Position numbers and translations under genes: made by a program. Below, piece after piece: positions 19,577 through 28,541 of a stretch of 64,000 bases of DNA. Under the pieces are notes generated by a model. That model was not told where the DNA came from. It was given only the letters and a program-made list of their open reading frames with translations, and made no database searches. Location: positions 62,001 to 126,000 of the forward strand of contig NZ_SOCR01000007.1 in the NCBI RefSeq assembly GCF_004364335.1, in the 5' to 3' direction. Within the stretch, counting starts at the first letter, position 1. Each line of letters begins with the position of its first letter. This stretch comes from Pseudomonas graminis. Its GTDB lineage: Bacteria > Pseudomonadota > Gammaproteobacteria > Pseudomonadales > Pseudomonadaceae.

Positions 19577-19927
19577 ATGAGTGGAATAAGTGCCCGAATT
19601 AGGGAAGAGCGCGAGCGCTTGGGGCTTTCACAACGCGCATTCGGTGAAATCGGTGGCGTGGAAGCCAACGCGCAGGGCAAGTACGAAAACGGTGAACGCA
19701 CCCCCAAGGCCGATTATCTGGCCCGCGTCGCCCACCGCGGTGTAGACGTGCTGTACGTGCTGACGGGTTCCCGCACCCCGGTGCCGATCGTCGGCCTGAG
19801 CGAAAACGAGGAGTGGATGGTGGGCAGTTACCGCACCCTGGGAAAGGAGGAACAGGAGGCCATCTGCCGGTTAACCACTACCCTGGCGGAATACCAGAGC
19901 ACTTATGCCCCGGACAAGAAGTTATAA
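19577..19927 (+). CDS. XRE-family (phage repressor-like) regulator
   Basis: 116-residue protein with an N-terminal lambda-type HTH ('ARIREERERLGLSQRAFGEI' then 'EANAQGKYENGERTPKADYL') and a short C-terminal helix ('KEEQEAICRLTTTLAEYQ'). 'GVDVLYVLTGSRTP' is typical of prophage repressors of this class. ATG 19553 (124 residues) is an alternative start but would place the palindrome over the start codon; neither has a convincing RBS. Divergent from the gp16-like gene and followed after about 190 bp by gacA. Confidence 0.82.
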   Translation: MSGISARIREERERLGLSQRAFGEIGGVEANAQGKYENGERTPKADYLARVAHRGVDVLYVLTGSRTPVPIVGLSENEEWMVGSYRTLGKEEQEAICRLTTTLAEYQSTYAPDKKL

Positions 19928-20119
19928 GGCAATCCGAGGGGTGCAGCAGTCGCGCGTTTGAAGATTTTTATCAAGTGTTGCGGTCGATGATGATAGCTTG
20001 TGGGCATCGTTGTAGATCATCTGGTACACATGCACTGGCAGTGCTCCAGAGCAGGTCGGTTACTTTCTTTTTGCTAACGTGGCGAGCAGTCGTCACGAAT
20101 TGTTCGGTGAGGTGTCTGC

Positions 20120-20764
20120 TTGATTAGGGTGCTGGTTGTCGATGACCACGATCTGGTTCGGACAGGTATCACGCGCATGTTGGCCGACATCGAAGGCTTG
20201 CAGGTGGTGGGGCAGGCCGAGTCCGGCGAAGAGTCGTTGCAGAAGGCCCGCGAGCTGAAACCGGACGTCGTGCTGATGGACGTCAAGATGCCCGGCATTG
20301 GCGGACTGGAAGCCACGCGCAAGCTCATCCGCAGCCACCCCGACATGAAGGTGGTGGCGGTGACAGTGTGCGAAGAGGACCCGTTCCCTACACGCCTGCT
20401 GCAAGCCGGCGCGGCGGGATACATGACCAAAGGCGCCGGTCTGACGGAGATGGTTCAGGCCATTCGCCTGGTGTTCGCAGGGCAGCGTTACATCAGCCCA
20501 CAGATCGCCCAGCAACTGGCGCTCAAGTCATTCCAGCCGCAAACCAGCAATTCGCCGTTCGATCTCTTGTCCGAGCGGGAAATCCAGATTGCCCTTATGA
20601 TTGTCGGCTGCCAGAAAGTGCAGACGATTTCCGACAAGCTTTGCCTGTCCCCCAAAACCGTGAATACCTACCGGTACCGCATATTCGAGAAGCTGTCGAT
20701 TAGCAGTGACGTTGAGCTGGCCCTGCTGGCCGTTCGTCACGGCATGGTCGACGCCAGCGCATAA
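20120..20764 (+). CDS. gacA: GacA response regulator (UvrY)
   Basis: 214-residue FixJ/NarL-type response regulator of the Gac/Rsm cascade that controls secondary metabolism, biofilm and exoproducts. Receiver domain about 1-120 with the acidic pocket Asp8/Asp9, phospho-acceptor Asp54 ('VVLMDVKMPG') and Lys in 'YMTKGAGL'; LuxR-type HTH about 145-205 ('LSEREIQIALMIVGCQKVQT', 'LCLSPKTVNTYRYRIFEKL'). The start is TTG, as reported for P. fluorescens gacA. It is followed immediately by uvrC (TAA, then ATG), the conserved gammaproteobacterial uvrY-uvrC arrangement. Sensor GacS is elsewhere. Confidence 0.97.
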   Translation: MIRVLVVDDHDLVRTGITRMLADIEGLQVVGQAESGEESLQKARELKPDVVLMDVKMPGIGGLEATRKLIRSHPDMKVVAVTVCEEDPFPTRLLQAGAAGYMTKGAGLTEMVQAIRLVFAGQRYISPQIAQQLALKSFQPQTSNSPFDLLSEREIQIALMIVGCQKVQTISDKLCLSPKTVNTYRYRIFEKLSISSDVELALLAVRHGMVDASA

Positions 20765-22588
20765 ATGACCCAACCGTTTGATCCCAGTGCTTTTCTGTCC
20801 ACCTGCAGTGGTCGCCCCGGCGTATATCGGATGTTCGATATCGACGGCAAGCTGCTGTACGTCGGCAAGGCCAAGAATTTAAAGAAGCGCCTCGCCAGCT
20901 ATTTCCGCAAGACCGGCCACGCCCCGAAAACCGGTGCATTGGTCGCGCGGATCGCTCAGGTTGAAACCACCATCACCGCCAATGAAACCGAGGCGCTGCT
21001 GCTGGAACAAACCCTGATCAAGGAATCGCGCCCGCCGTACAACATCCTGTTGCGCGACGATAAGTCCTATCCCTATGTGCACTTGTCCGACGGCGAATTT
21101 CCTCGGCTGAGCATTCATCGTGGTGCCAAAAAGGCCAAGGGCCGCTACTTCGGGCCGTATCCCAGCGCGGGCGCGATTCGCGAAAGCCTGAGCATTCTGC
21201 AGAAGACCTTCCACGTTCGTCAGTGCGAAGACAGCTTCTACAAGAACCGCACGCGGCCTTGCCTGCAGTACCAGATCAAGCGCTGCAAGGCGCCGTGCGT
21301 GAACCTTGTCGAACCGCAGATCTACAACGAGGACGTGCGTCACTCGGTGATGTTCCTCGAAGGCCGCAGCAATGCCCTCACCGACGAACTCAATGCGCTG
21401 ATGGAAAAGTCGGCGATGAACCTCGATTTCGAGCACGCTGCCGAGCTGCGTGACCAGATCGGCCTGCTGCGTCGCGTTCAGGATCAGCAGAGCATGGACG
21501 GCGGCACCGGCGACGTCGATGTCGTGGCGGCGTTCGTCAACCCGGGCGGCGCCTGTGTACACCTGATCAGCGTGCGTGGCGGGCGGGTGCTGGGCAGCAA
21601 GAATTTCTTCCCCCAGGTCGGGATCGAGGAGGAGGTGGGCGAAGTCATGTCCGCGTTCCTGGCCCAGTATTTCCTGGGCGGCGGCGAGCGCGAATTGCCG
21701 GGGGAGGTCATTGTTAACGTGGTCAGCGAGGATTTTCCCGCGCTGATCGACGCGATCGATGCCTCACGGGGCCGCGAAATCATCATCAGCCACCGGGTGC
21801 GTGGCACCCGTGCGCGCTGGCAGCAACTGGCCGTGACCAATGCCGAGCAGGCACTGATGGCGCGTCTCGCCAATCGCCAACACGTCACCGCGCGCTTTGA
21901 AGCGCTGGCCCAGGTGCTCAAACTCGAGGAGCCGCCGCAGCGTCTGGAATGCTACGACATCAGCCATTCCAGCGGCGAAGCGACGGTGGCGTCGTGCGTG
22001 GTGTTCGGTCCCGAGGGCCCGATCAAGTCCGATTACCGTCGCTACAACATCGAAGGCATCACGGCAGGGGACGATTATGCTGCGATGCACCAGGCACTGA
22101 CGCGTCGCTTCAGCCGCATCAAGGACGGCGAGGGCAAATTGCCGGACATCTTGCTGGTGGACGGCGGCAAGGGCCAGTTGAGTATGGCCCGTGATGTGAT
22201 GAACGAACTGGCCATCCCCGACCTGATTCTGTTGGGTGTCGCCAAGGGCGCCACGCGCAAGGCAGGCTTCGAGACGCTGTACTTGAACGATGCGGCCCAT
22301 GAGTTCACCCTCAAGGGCGATTCCCCCGCGCTGCACTTGATCCAGCAGATCCGCGACGAAGCTCACCGGTTTGCTATCACCGGGCACCGCGCGCGACGGG
22401 GTAAAACCCGTCGAACGTCAACCCTGGAAGGGGTGGCAGGGGTGGGCCCGACCCGGCGTCGCGATTTGCTCAAGCACTTCGGCGGCCTTCAGGAATTGTC
22501 CCGGGCCAGCATCGAAGAAATTGCCAAGGCGCCGGGAATCAGCAAAAAGCTCGCAGAGTCGATTTATGCAAACCTGCACAGCGAGTAG
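20765..22588 (+). CDS. uvrC: Excinuclease ABC subunit C
   Basis: 607-residue UvrC, the dual-incision nuclease of nucleotide excision repair. Order: GIY-YIG nuclease ('[20 protein letters not shown]', residues about 15-95), Cys-rich region ('[17 protein letters not shown]'), UVR/UvrB-binding motif near '[20 protein letters not shown]', RNase H-like endonuclease domain ('[10 protein letters not shown]', '[11 protein letters not shown]'), and C-terminal helix-hairpin-helices ('[20 protein letters not shown]'). ATG directly follows the gacA stop. Full length. Confidence 0.98.
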   Translation: MTQPFDPSAFLSTCSGRPGVYRMFDIDGKLLYVGKAKNLKKRLASYFRKTGHAPKTGALVARIAQVETTITANETEALLLEQTLIKESRPPYNILLRDDKSYPYVHLSDGEFPRLSIHRGAKKAKGRYFGPYPSAGAIRESLSILQKTFHVRQCEDSFYKNRTRPCLQYQIKRCKAPCVNLVEPQIYNEDVRHSVMFLEGRSNALTDELNALMEKSAMNLDFEHAAELRDQIGLLRRVQDQQSMDGGTGDVDVVAAFVNPGGACVHLISVRGGRVLGSKNFFPQVGIEEEVGEVMSAFLAQYFLGGGERELPGEVIVNVVSEDFPALIDAIDASRGREIIISHRVRGTRARWQQLAVTNAEQALMARLANRQHVTARFEALAQVLKLEEPPQRLECYDISHSSGEATVASCVVFGPEGPIKSDYRRYNIEGITAGDDYAAMHQALTRRFSRIKDGEGKLPDILLVDGGKGQLSMARDVMNELAIPDLILLGVAKGATRKAGFETLYLNDAAHEFTLKGDSPALHLIQQIRDEAHRFAITGHRARRGKTRRTSTLEGVAGVGPTRRRDLLKHFGGLQELSRASIEEIAKAPGISKKLAESIYANLHSE

Positions 22589-22620
22589 AATGCTCGCTCA
22601 CCTCGTAGCCAGTTGTGCCG

Positions 22621-23181
22621 ATGAATATCCCTAATCTGATCACCGTATTACGTGTCCTGCTGATTCCGATCTTCATTCTGTTGTTCTATCTGCCGTACCA
22701 CTGGAGCTATATGGCCGCCAGTTCGGTGTTCGCCCTGGCAGCCGCGACCGACTGGCTGGACGGATACCTGGCAAGACGCCTGGAGCAAAGCACCCCGTTC
22801 GGGGCGTTTCTCGATCCAGTGGCTGACAAGCTGATGGTGGCCGTTGCGCTGGTGTTGCTGGTGCAGGCCCACGCGAACCTTTGGCTGACGCTACCAGCCG
22901 CCGTCATCATTGGCCGCGAGATCGTTATCTCCGCCCTGCGCGAGTGGATGGCCGAACTGGGGGCGCGGGCACAAGTGGCGGTGTCGAACCTGGGTAAATG
23001 GAAAACCGCTGCGCAGATGCTCGCGCTGGTCATTCTGCTGGCCAACCCGCCGGCGTTTACCTTCTGGGTGGTGTTGGGTTATGTACTGCTGATGATCGCG
23101 GCGGGCCTTACGCTGTGGTCGATGGTGCAATACCTGCGGGCAGCATGGCCGCATCTGCGTACGACCACCGATGAAAAATAA
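22621..23181 (+). CDS. pgsA: CDP-diacylglycerol-glycerol-3-phosphate 3-phosphatidyltransferase
   Basis: 186-residue integral membrane enzyme making phosphatidylglycerol phosphate. The CDP-alcohol phosphatidyltransferase motif DG-x2-AR-x8-G-x3-D-x3-D is intact in '[10 protein letters not shown]...[10 protein letters not shown]'. About four to five transmembrane segments. ATG 22621 ('[16 protein letters not shown]') is the normal start; the upstream GTG adds two residues only. It lies 32 bp after uvrC, as in other pseudomonads. Confidence 0.96.
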   Translation: MNIPNLITVLRVLLIPIFILLFYLPYHWSYMAASSVFALAAATDWLDGYLARRLEQSTPFGAFLDPVADKLMVAVALVLLVQAHANLWLTLPAAVIIGREIVISALREWMAELGARAQVAVSNLGKWKTAAQMLALVILLANPPAFTFWVVLGYVLLMIAAGLTLWSMVQYLRAAWPHLRTTTDEK

Positions 23182-23200
23182 GTATTTTTAAATCAAGGGG

Positions 23201-23228
23201 TTGACGGGGTCATTTGAGTGTATAGAAT
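23201..23228 (+). promoter_or_regulatory. Sigma-70 promoter of tRNA-Gly
   Basis: TTGACG (-35, 23201-23206), 16-bp spacer, TAGAAT (-10, 23223-23228), followed by a GC-rich discriminator (GGCGCCC) just before the tRNA, typical of stable-RNA promoters. Confidence 0.75.
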
Positions 23229-23242
23229 GGCGCCCACACAAA

Positions 23243-23318
<76 letters not shown>

Positions 23319-23363
23319 GTTTGTATGCGTTTAGCGGTAGTGGTTGGATCGTTGAGCGTTTGA

Positions 23364-23437
23364 GGCCGAGTAGCAAAATGGTTATGCCGCGGATTGCAAA
23401 TCCGCTTACGCCGGTTCGATTCCGACCTCGGCCTCCA
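23364..23437 (+). tRNA. tRNA-Cys (GCA)
   Basis: 74-nt cloverleaf with encoded CCA: acceptor GGCCGAG/CTCGGCC, anticodon GCA in GGATTGCAAATCC, T-arm GGTTCGATTCC. 45 bp after tRNA-Gly. Confidence 0.97.
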
Positions 23438-23445
23438 CATTTAAA

Positions 23446-23477
23446 GCCCGTAAGATCAACGTCTTACGGGCTTTTTT
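23446..23477 (+). terminator. Intrinsic terminator after tRNA-Cys
   Basis: Ten-base stem GCCCGTAAGA/TCTTACGGGC with a six-base loop followed by six T. It ends the Gly-Cys tRNA transcript, so the tRNA-Leu further on needs its own promoter. Confidence 0.93.
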
Positions 23478-23578
23478 GTGGGTTGCGTTTAGTGAATCAC
23501 TTCCGCAACCCGAATGCCAAATCCTGGAGGAAAGATGAGCCATCGGGTTTGACCGATGGCGGTGAGGGTGGGCAGTCG

Positions 23579-23761
23579 TTAGAAATTGAGAACGTACTGA
23601 AAAACCATGAGAGCAGCCATGGCTACTCCCGCACCCGCAACGAAAGGCAGCAAGCCTACGCGGGATGAAAATGATTCCTTGGCACTCATTTGAGCATCCA
23701 ATTCGGCTATCTCTCGGCGCAAGATCGTTGATGCTGACTGGTTATCAGGACTGGTTTTCAT
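23579..23761 (-). CDS. Small membrane-anchored protein, paralogue of 23872-24072
   Basis: 60-residue protein of unknown function. Residues about 10-30 ('ASTILRREIAELDAQMSAKE') are charged and helical, followed by a single C-terminal transmembrane segment (about 35-57, 'VGLLPFVAGAGVAMAALMVF'). RBS AAAGGATC lies 8 bp before the ATG. It shares the layout and a 'PFxxGAG' membrane-entry motif with the next small gene, so they look like diverged duplicates. Both lie on the minus strand between tRNA-Cys and tRNA-Leu. Confidence 0.72.
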   Translation of the reverse strand: MKTSPDNQSASTILRREIAELDAQMSAKESFSSRVGLLPFVAGAGVAMAALMVFQYVLNF

Positions 23762-23871
23762 TACTGGATCCTTTCAAATAAGTGAGCTTCTAGCAGTATG
23801 CTCTGCAGATAATGTGAACCTGCGGGCTCGAAAGTTCAACATTTGGATTCGAAGTCCAGGGTTTATGCAGA

Positions 23872-24072
23872 TCAAGCACCGGTCCTTGACAGCAAATTTA
23901 TGATGGCACTTGCTGCGGTAATCAGGCCCGCCCCCACCAGGAACGGATACCAGAACGCTTCACGCTTGAGCTTCGTCTCCTCGGCTAGAAGCTTTCGGGT
24001 CTCCGCTACGAATTTTCGTGTTTCGATCTGTAGTTTTTCAAGCTCCAGATGCTCTCGATCATCTTGCAGCAT
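23872..24072 (-). CDS. Small coiled-coil membrane-anchored protein
   Basis: 66-residue protein of unknown function. Residues 1-40 form a strongly charged coiled-coil-like helix ('HLELEKLQIETRKFVAETRK', 'LLAEETKLKREAF') followed by one transmembrane segment ('WYPFLVGAGLITAASAIINL'). RBS AAGGAAG precedes ATG. Small proteins with ETRKLLAE-type helices and one membrane segment occur widely in proteobacteria, with no role known to me. Paralogue of 23579-23761. Confidence 0.75.
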   Translation of the reverse strand: MLQDDREHLELEKLQIETRKFVAETRKLLAEETKLKREAFWYPFLVGAGLITAASAIINLLSRTGA

Positions 24073-24269
24073 TGTCGCTTCCTTAGCGGTGGCGAATGTC
24101 GTGGCCCAAGTGGCGAAGGATTATGAATGCGGGTAAGGACCTCTCGAAAGGGGGCGGGTGCATAATGCGAAGCCAAAATTGTATCTTGGCTAGACTTGGA
24201 ATTTTGCGCGCACTGGCAGGAAAAGCGCACTGACCTGACCTAACTGATTGAAATCCGTGCCCTTTGAAC

Positions 24270-24298
24270 TTGCCTCGCCGGCTGGGGATGTATATATT
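24270..24298 (+). promoter_or_regulatory. Probable promoter of tRNA-Leu
   Basis: TTGCCT (-35), 17-bp spacer, TATATT (-10), followed by a CCCCGCTC discriminator as expected for stringently controlled RNA genes. It lies about 65 bp upstream of the mature tRNA-Leu 5' end. Confidence 0.65.
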
Positions 24299-24362
24299 CC
24301 CCGCTCTTGTCAGCTTCCCCTCGCGACATCGCTCGCGGGTTCAACGGCTGATCTGCACTACC

Positions 24363-24449
24363 GCCCTGATGGTGAAATTGGTAGACACACCGGACTTAAA
24401 ATCCGTCGTCCGAAAGGATGTGCCGGTTCGACTCCGGCTCGGGGCACCA
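24363..24449 (+). tRNA. tRNA-Leu (TAA)
   Basis: 87-nt tRNA with a long variable arm (CGTCCGAAAGGATG): acceptor GCCCTGA/TCGGGGC, anticodon TAA in GGACTTAAAATCC, T-arm GGTTCGACTCC, encoded CCA. Separated from tRNA-Cys by about 925 bp containing two small minus-strand genes. Confidence 0.96.
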
Positions 24450-24454
24450 ATCAG

Positions 24455-24491
24455 AAAAAAGGCACTTGAGGGCAACCTCTAGTGCCTTTTT
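24455..24491. terminator. Bidirectional terminator between tRNA-Leu and the UvrA-like gene
   Basis: AAAAAAGGCACT...AGTGCCTTTTT with inner GAGG/CCTC pairing: T-runs occur on both strands, serving both tRNA-Leu (plus) and the convergent UvrA-like gene (minus), whose stop is 5 bp away. Confidence 0.9.
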
Positions 24492-24495
24492 CGTC

Positions 24496-27162
24496 TTACC
24501 CCCTCAAAACCTTGCGCAAAAACGGCGCCGTCCGGCTCTCTTCCACGTCGGCAACCTCCTCAGGCGTGCCACACGCCACAACATTCCCGCCCTTGTCCCC
24601 AGCGCCCGGGCCGATGTCAATCACCCAGTCACTCTGGGCCACCACGCGCATTTCATGCTCCACCACCACCACGCTGTGCCCTGCATCCACCAGCGCATTC
24701 AACTGCGTCAGCAGCCGATCCACATCGGTGGGGTGCAGGCCCGTGGTTGGTTCGTCGAGCACGTATAGAGTGGCGCCGCGCTGACTGCGCTGCAGCTCTG
24801 TCGCCAGTTTGATGCGCTGGGCCTCGCCGCCAGACAGTTCGGTGGCGGGTTGGCCGAGTCGAAGATAGCCCAGCCCGATATCACGCAGGACGGTGAGCGA
24901 GCGAAGCACGCCGGGTTGTTCGGCGAAGACGTCAACCGCTTGCTCCACCGTCAGCTGCAGCACATCGGCGATGCTCAACCCGTCCCACTTGATGGCCAGG
25001 GTGTCCGGGTTATAGCGCGCGCCATGGCAAGTCGGGCAGGGCGCGTAGACGCTGGGCATGAACAGCAATTCGACGCTGACAAACCCTTCGCCTTCGCACA
25101 CCGGGCAACGGCCCTTGGCGACGTTGAACGAGAACTGCCCGGCGTCGTAGCCGGCTTTCTGCGCGTCTGGCGTCGCGGCGAACAGTTTGCGCACGTTGTC
25201 GAATAGCCCGGTGTAGGTTGCGAGGTTGGAGCGCGGGGTGCGGCCGATGGGTTTCTGATCAACCTGCACCAGACGCTTGATCGCGCTCAGTCCGCCAGCG
25301 ATGTGCCCACCGGTGGGCTGTGGCGCGTCGTCCTCCAGGCTGGATTCTTCCGCCTCAACCTCCGCGACCGGCCGTCCCAATTCGGCGCCCACCAACTCCA
25401 GCAATGCCTGGCTGACCAAGCTGGATTTGCCCGAGCCGGAGATGCCGGTCACCGAGGTGAAGCAGCCCAACGGGAATTCTGCGCTCAGTTCATTGAGGTT
25501 GTTGCGGGTGATGCCTTCCAGGCGCAGCCAGTCAGTGGGCCGCCTTCTCGCGGCGCGCAGTTCCGTGTGCTCGGCGAACAGATGCTGGCGTGTTTGCGAC
25601 GCCTCGATCTTGGCCAGGCCTTCGGGAGGGCCGCTGTACAGCACGTGGCCGCCATGCTCACCGGCGGCGGGGCCGACGTCGATCAGCCAGTCGGCGCGGC
25701 GCATGGTTTCCAGATCGTGCTCGACGACGAACAGCGAGTTGCCGGACGCCTTCAGCTGCTGCAATGCCGTGAACAGCGCTTCGCTGTCCGCCGGGTGCAG
25801 GCCCGCAGAAGGCTCGTCCAGCACGTAGATCACGCCGAACAGTTGCGAGCCTAATTGTGTCGCCAGGCGCAGGCGCTGCAGTTCACCGGACGACAGCGAC
25901 GGCGTGCTGCGATCCAGCGCCAGGTAACCCAGACCCAGCTCGGTGAGTGTGCTGACCCGCGCCAGCAAATCCTGAGCGATACGTTGAGCGGCGAGGCGTT
26001 TCTCGACAGACAGGTTCGGCGTAGCGCGTACATCGGGCGCGGCATCGTGGGCCGCGCCGCCTGCAGTGACCCGCTTCTTTTTCGCCTTGGCCATTTGATC
26101 TCGATCCAGCACGGCGCTGTCGCGATCTTCATCAGCAAAGATGCCCGCTGCCACGGGCCGCAAGACTTCAGCCAGCCGCAGCAGAGGCATCTGCGACAGC
26201 TCGCCGATGTCGAGGCAGGCGAAGGTCACCGACAGGGCTTCGCGCTTCAGGCGCTTGCCGTCGCACAACGGGCACGGACTGCCGCGCATGAACCGCGAGA
26301 CGCGCTTTTTCATCAGCGCGCTCTGCGTGGTCGCAAACGTATGCTGCACGTAACGGCGGGCGCCGGTGAAGGTGCCGTGATAACTGGGTTCGAGTTTGCG
26401 CTTGAGTGCCAGACGGGTTTCTTCCGGGGTCAGGCCCCCGTAGACCGGCACGTTAGGCTGCTCATCAGTGAAGAGAATCCAGTCGCGGTCCTTTTTCGGC
26501 AGGTCGCGCCACGGGGTGTCGACGTCGTACCCCAGGGTCACGAGGATGTCGCGCTGGTTCTGACCGCCCCAGGCCAAGGGCCATGCGGCGATAGCACGCT
26601 GGCGGATGGTCAGCGAATCGTCCGGCACCATCAGTTCTTCCGGAATCTCATAGACCCGGCCCAAGCCGTGGCACTCGGGGCAGGCACCCTGGGGCAGGTT
26701 CGGCGAGAAGTCTTCGGCGTAGAGCATCGGCTGGCCCGGCGGATAAGTACCGGCGCGGGAGTAGAGCATGCGGATCAGGCTGGACAGGGTGGTCACGCTG
26801 CCGACCGAGGAGCGCGTGCTCGGCGTCCCTCGTTGCTGCTGCAGCGCAACGGCTGGCGGCAGTCCTTCGATGGAGTCAACGTCGGGCACGCCCACTTGAT
26901 CAATCAGGCGGCGGGCGTAGGGCGCGACGGACTCAAAATAGCGGCGCTGGGCTTCGGCGTACAAGGTGGAGAACGCCAGCGAGGATTTGCCCGACCCCGA
27001 GACGCCGGTGAACACCACCAGCGCGTCGCGGGGAATGTCGACGTCCACGTTTTTGAGGTTGTGCTCACGGGCACCGCGAACCCGGACGAATCCGGGGCGG
27101 TTGGCATCTACGGTGAAGGAAGAAGGGCGGGCGTCGTCTGGCAGGTGCGGCGGTGTGGTCAT
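24496..27162 (-). CDS. UvrA-like excinuclease ATPase paralogue (short form)
   Basis: 888-residue tandem ABC ATPase of the UvrA superfamily, about 50 residues shorter than canonical UvrA. First domain: Walker A '[20 protein letters not shown]', zinc-type 'CPECHGLG' and 'CPLCDGKRL', signature '[16 protein letters not shown]'. Second domain: '[15 protein letters not shown]', zinc motif 'CPVCEGEGF...CPTCHGARY', signature '[15 protein letters not shown]' and Walker B '[12 protein letters not shown]'. The UvrB-interaction region seems reduced, and the central segment (about 385-410) is a charged insertion. Such UvrA2-type proteins are linked to drug or DNA-damage tolerance. Its neighbours are topoisomerase IB and a small acidic protein. 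Confidence 0.9.
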   Translation of the reverse strand: MTTPPHLPDDARPSSFTVDANRPGFVRVRGAREHNLKNVDVDIPRDALVVFTGVSGSGKSSLAFSTLYAEAQRRYFESVAPYARRLIDQVGVPDVDSIEGLPPAVALQQQRGTPSTRSSVGSVTTLSSLIRMLYSRAGTYPPGQPMLYAEDFSPNLPQGACPECHGLGRVYEIPEELMVPDDSLTIRQRAIAAWPLAWGGQNQRDILVTLGYDVDTPWRDLPKKDRDWILFTDEQPNVPVYGGLTPEETRLALKRKLEPSYHGTFTGARRYVQHTFATTQSALMKKRVSRFMRGSPCPLCDGKRLKREALSVTFACLDIGELSQMPLLRLAEVLRPVAAGIFADEDRDSAVLDRDQMAKAKKKRVTAGGAAHDAAPDVRATPNLSVEKRLAAQRIAQDLLARVSTLTELGLGYLALDRSTPSLSSGELQRLRLATQLGSQLFGVIYVLDEPSAGLHPADSEALFTALQQLKASGNSLFVVEHDLETMRRADWLIDVGPAAGEHGGHVLYSGPPEGLAKIEASQTRQHLFAEHTELRAARRRPTDWLRLEGITRNNLNELSAEFPLGCFTSVTGISGSGKSSLVSQALLELVGAELGRPVAEVEAEESSLEDDAPQPTGGHIAGGLSAIKRLVQVDQKPIGRTPRSNLATYTGLFDNVRKLFAATPDAQKAGYDAGQFSFNVAKGRCPVCEGEGFVSVELLFMPSVYAPCPTCHGARYNPDTLAIKWDGLSIADVLQLTVEQAVDVFAEQPGVLRSLTVLRDIGLGYLRLGQPATELSGGEAQRIKLATELQRSQRGATLYVLDEPTTGLHPTDVDRLLTQLNALVDAGHSVVVVEHEMRVVAQSDWVIDIGPGAGDKGGNVVACGTPEEVADVEESRTAPFLRKVLRG

Positions 27163-27197
27163 GGGTGGGCCTTTGAATCCTGGAAAGCGGGGGCGGT

Positions 27198-27371
27198 TTA
27201 CTCGGAGAGGGGCACTTTGGGCGTGTGTCCGGCGTCATCGTGATCGCCGCCGGTCAGCGGCTCGTCTTCACGCACATCGTGGGTGCGATCGCGGTCATCA
27301 GCCACGTCGGCAGGGCGTGCATCCGGGTCGTTGAGTTTTTCCCCGGGAATGTGGGCGTCGTGGCTTGTCAT
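27198..27371 (-). CDS. Small acidic protein coupled to topoisomerase IB
   Basis: 57-residue hydrophilic protein, rich in Asp, Glu and His (for example '[20 protein letters not shown]' and '[11 protein letters not shown]'), with no hydrophobic segment and probably disordered. Its ATG overlaps the topoisomerase IB stop by four bases (ATGA), and an AGGAG site lies within the end of that gene, so translation is coupled. Function unknown; its acidity and DNA-enzyme neighbour allow a DNA-mimic or accessory-factor idea, which is speculation. Confidence 0.72.
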   Translation of the reverse strand: MTSHDAHIPGEKLNDPDARPADVADDRDRTHDVREDEPLTGGDHDDAGHTPKVPLSE

Positions 27372-28438
27372 GCTGTTTCTCCTGTCAGTTCTTCGGATGC
27401 TTCACGAATGACCTCGGCGGCCTGCAGGCCCTGGAGGAAACCGGCCAGCGCTACTTCTTCAATACGCAGGCCTTTGCGCTGGCGGATGCGTGGCAGCTTG
27501 GCCAGTTCGCCCATCGCGAAGGCTTCCAGCACGGCCGGGTGGATGTAGCATTTGCGGCAGACGGCCGGCGTGTTGCCCAGCAACCGCGCGACCTCCTTGA
27601 CCATGGACACGACGTGTTTCTTGGCGTCTGCTTCCGGTTCCCAGTGCAATTTGCGCAGGGTCGCCAGGGCCATCGCGCTGCCGGCCCAGGTGCGGTAGTC
27701 CTTGGCGGTGAAGTCAGCGCCGGTCAGTGTGTGCAGGTACTGGTTGATGTCATGGGAGGAAACGGTATGCCGCTGGCCGTCGTCGTCCAGGTACTGGAAG
27801 AGGTTCTGGCCGGGCAATTCCATGCAACGCTTGATGATGGTCGCCAGGCGTCGATCGGTCACGCTGAGCCTATGCTCGACGCCGCTCTTGCCGCGAAACT
27901 CGAAGTAGATTTTGCTGCCTTTCACGTCGACGTGCTTGTTGCGCAGCGTGGTCAGGCCGTAGGAGCGGTTATCCCGGGCGTACTGACTGTTGCCGATCCG
28001 GATCAGCGTCTGGTCCAGCAGCGACAGCACCGCCGCCATGACTTTCTCGCGGCCCATGCCGGGTTTGGCCAGCTGGGTTTCCAGCTGTTTGCGCACCTTG
28101 GGCAGCGCCTGGCCGAAGGCGATCATCCGCGAGTATTTGTTCTCGTCGCGAATCTCCCGCCAGCGCGGGTGGTAGCGATACTGTTTACGACCACGGGCGT
28201 CTCGGCCAGTGGCTTGCAGATGGCCCTGGCGGTCGGCGCAGATCCACACGTCGGTGTACGCCGGCGGGATCACCAGCGCGTTGATGCGCTTGATCTCATC
28301 CTCGTCGCGCATGCGTTGGCCGTCGGTGTCGAAATAGGCGAACTTGCCGCGCAGGATCTTGCGGGTAAATCCGGGCTGGCTGTCGTCGACGTAATGCAGA
28401 TCTTTGGGCAGGTCTTCGCTGTGGATTGTGTCCGTCAT
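27368..28438 (-). CDS. DNA topoisomerase IB (poxvirus-like)
   Basis: 356-residue eukaryotic/poxvirus-type topoisomerase IB, which relaxes supercoils through a 3'-phosphotyrosyl intermediate. N-terminal 'GKFAYFDTDGQRMRDEDEIK' domain, catalytic 'GLTTLRNKHVDVKG' and 'FEFRGKSGVEH' segments, 'TAKDYRTWAGSAMAL', and the C-terminal 'NTPAVCRKCYIHPAVLEAF' where the Tyr before Ile-His-Pro is the nucleophile. ATG 28438 has AGGA 9 bp upstream; an upstream ATG (28471) is possible. It lies upstream of the small acidic gene and the UvrA-like gene on the same strand. Confidence 0.94.
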   Translation of the reverse strand: MTDTIHSEDLPKDLHYVDDSQPGFTRKILRGKFAYFDTDGQRMRDEDEIKRINALVIPPAYTDVWICADRQGHLQATGRDARGRKQYRYHPRWREIRDENKYSRMIAFGQALPKVRKQLETQLAKPGMGREKVMAAVLSLLDQTLIRIGNSQYARDNRSYGLTTLRNKHVDVKGSKIYFEFRGKSGVEHRLSVTDRRLATIIKRCMELPGQNLFQYLDDDGQRHTVSSHDINQYLHTLTGADFTAKDYRTWAGSAMALATLRKLHWEPEADAKKHVVSMVKEVARLLGNTPAVCRKCYIHPAVLEAFAMGELAKLPRIRQRKGLRIEEVALAGFLQGLQAAEVIREASEELTGETA

Positions 28439-28541
28439 GAAAGGCAGTCCTGAATGCGGGTCTTTTTGCATTGACCGTTGCGCTTCGCAGTCGTGCCGAA
28501 TAAATGCGTTCCTCAGAGATGGGATGCGTGATCGACCGGGC

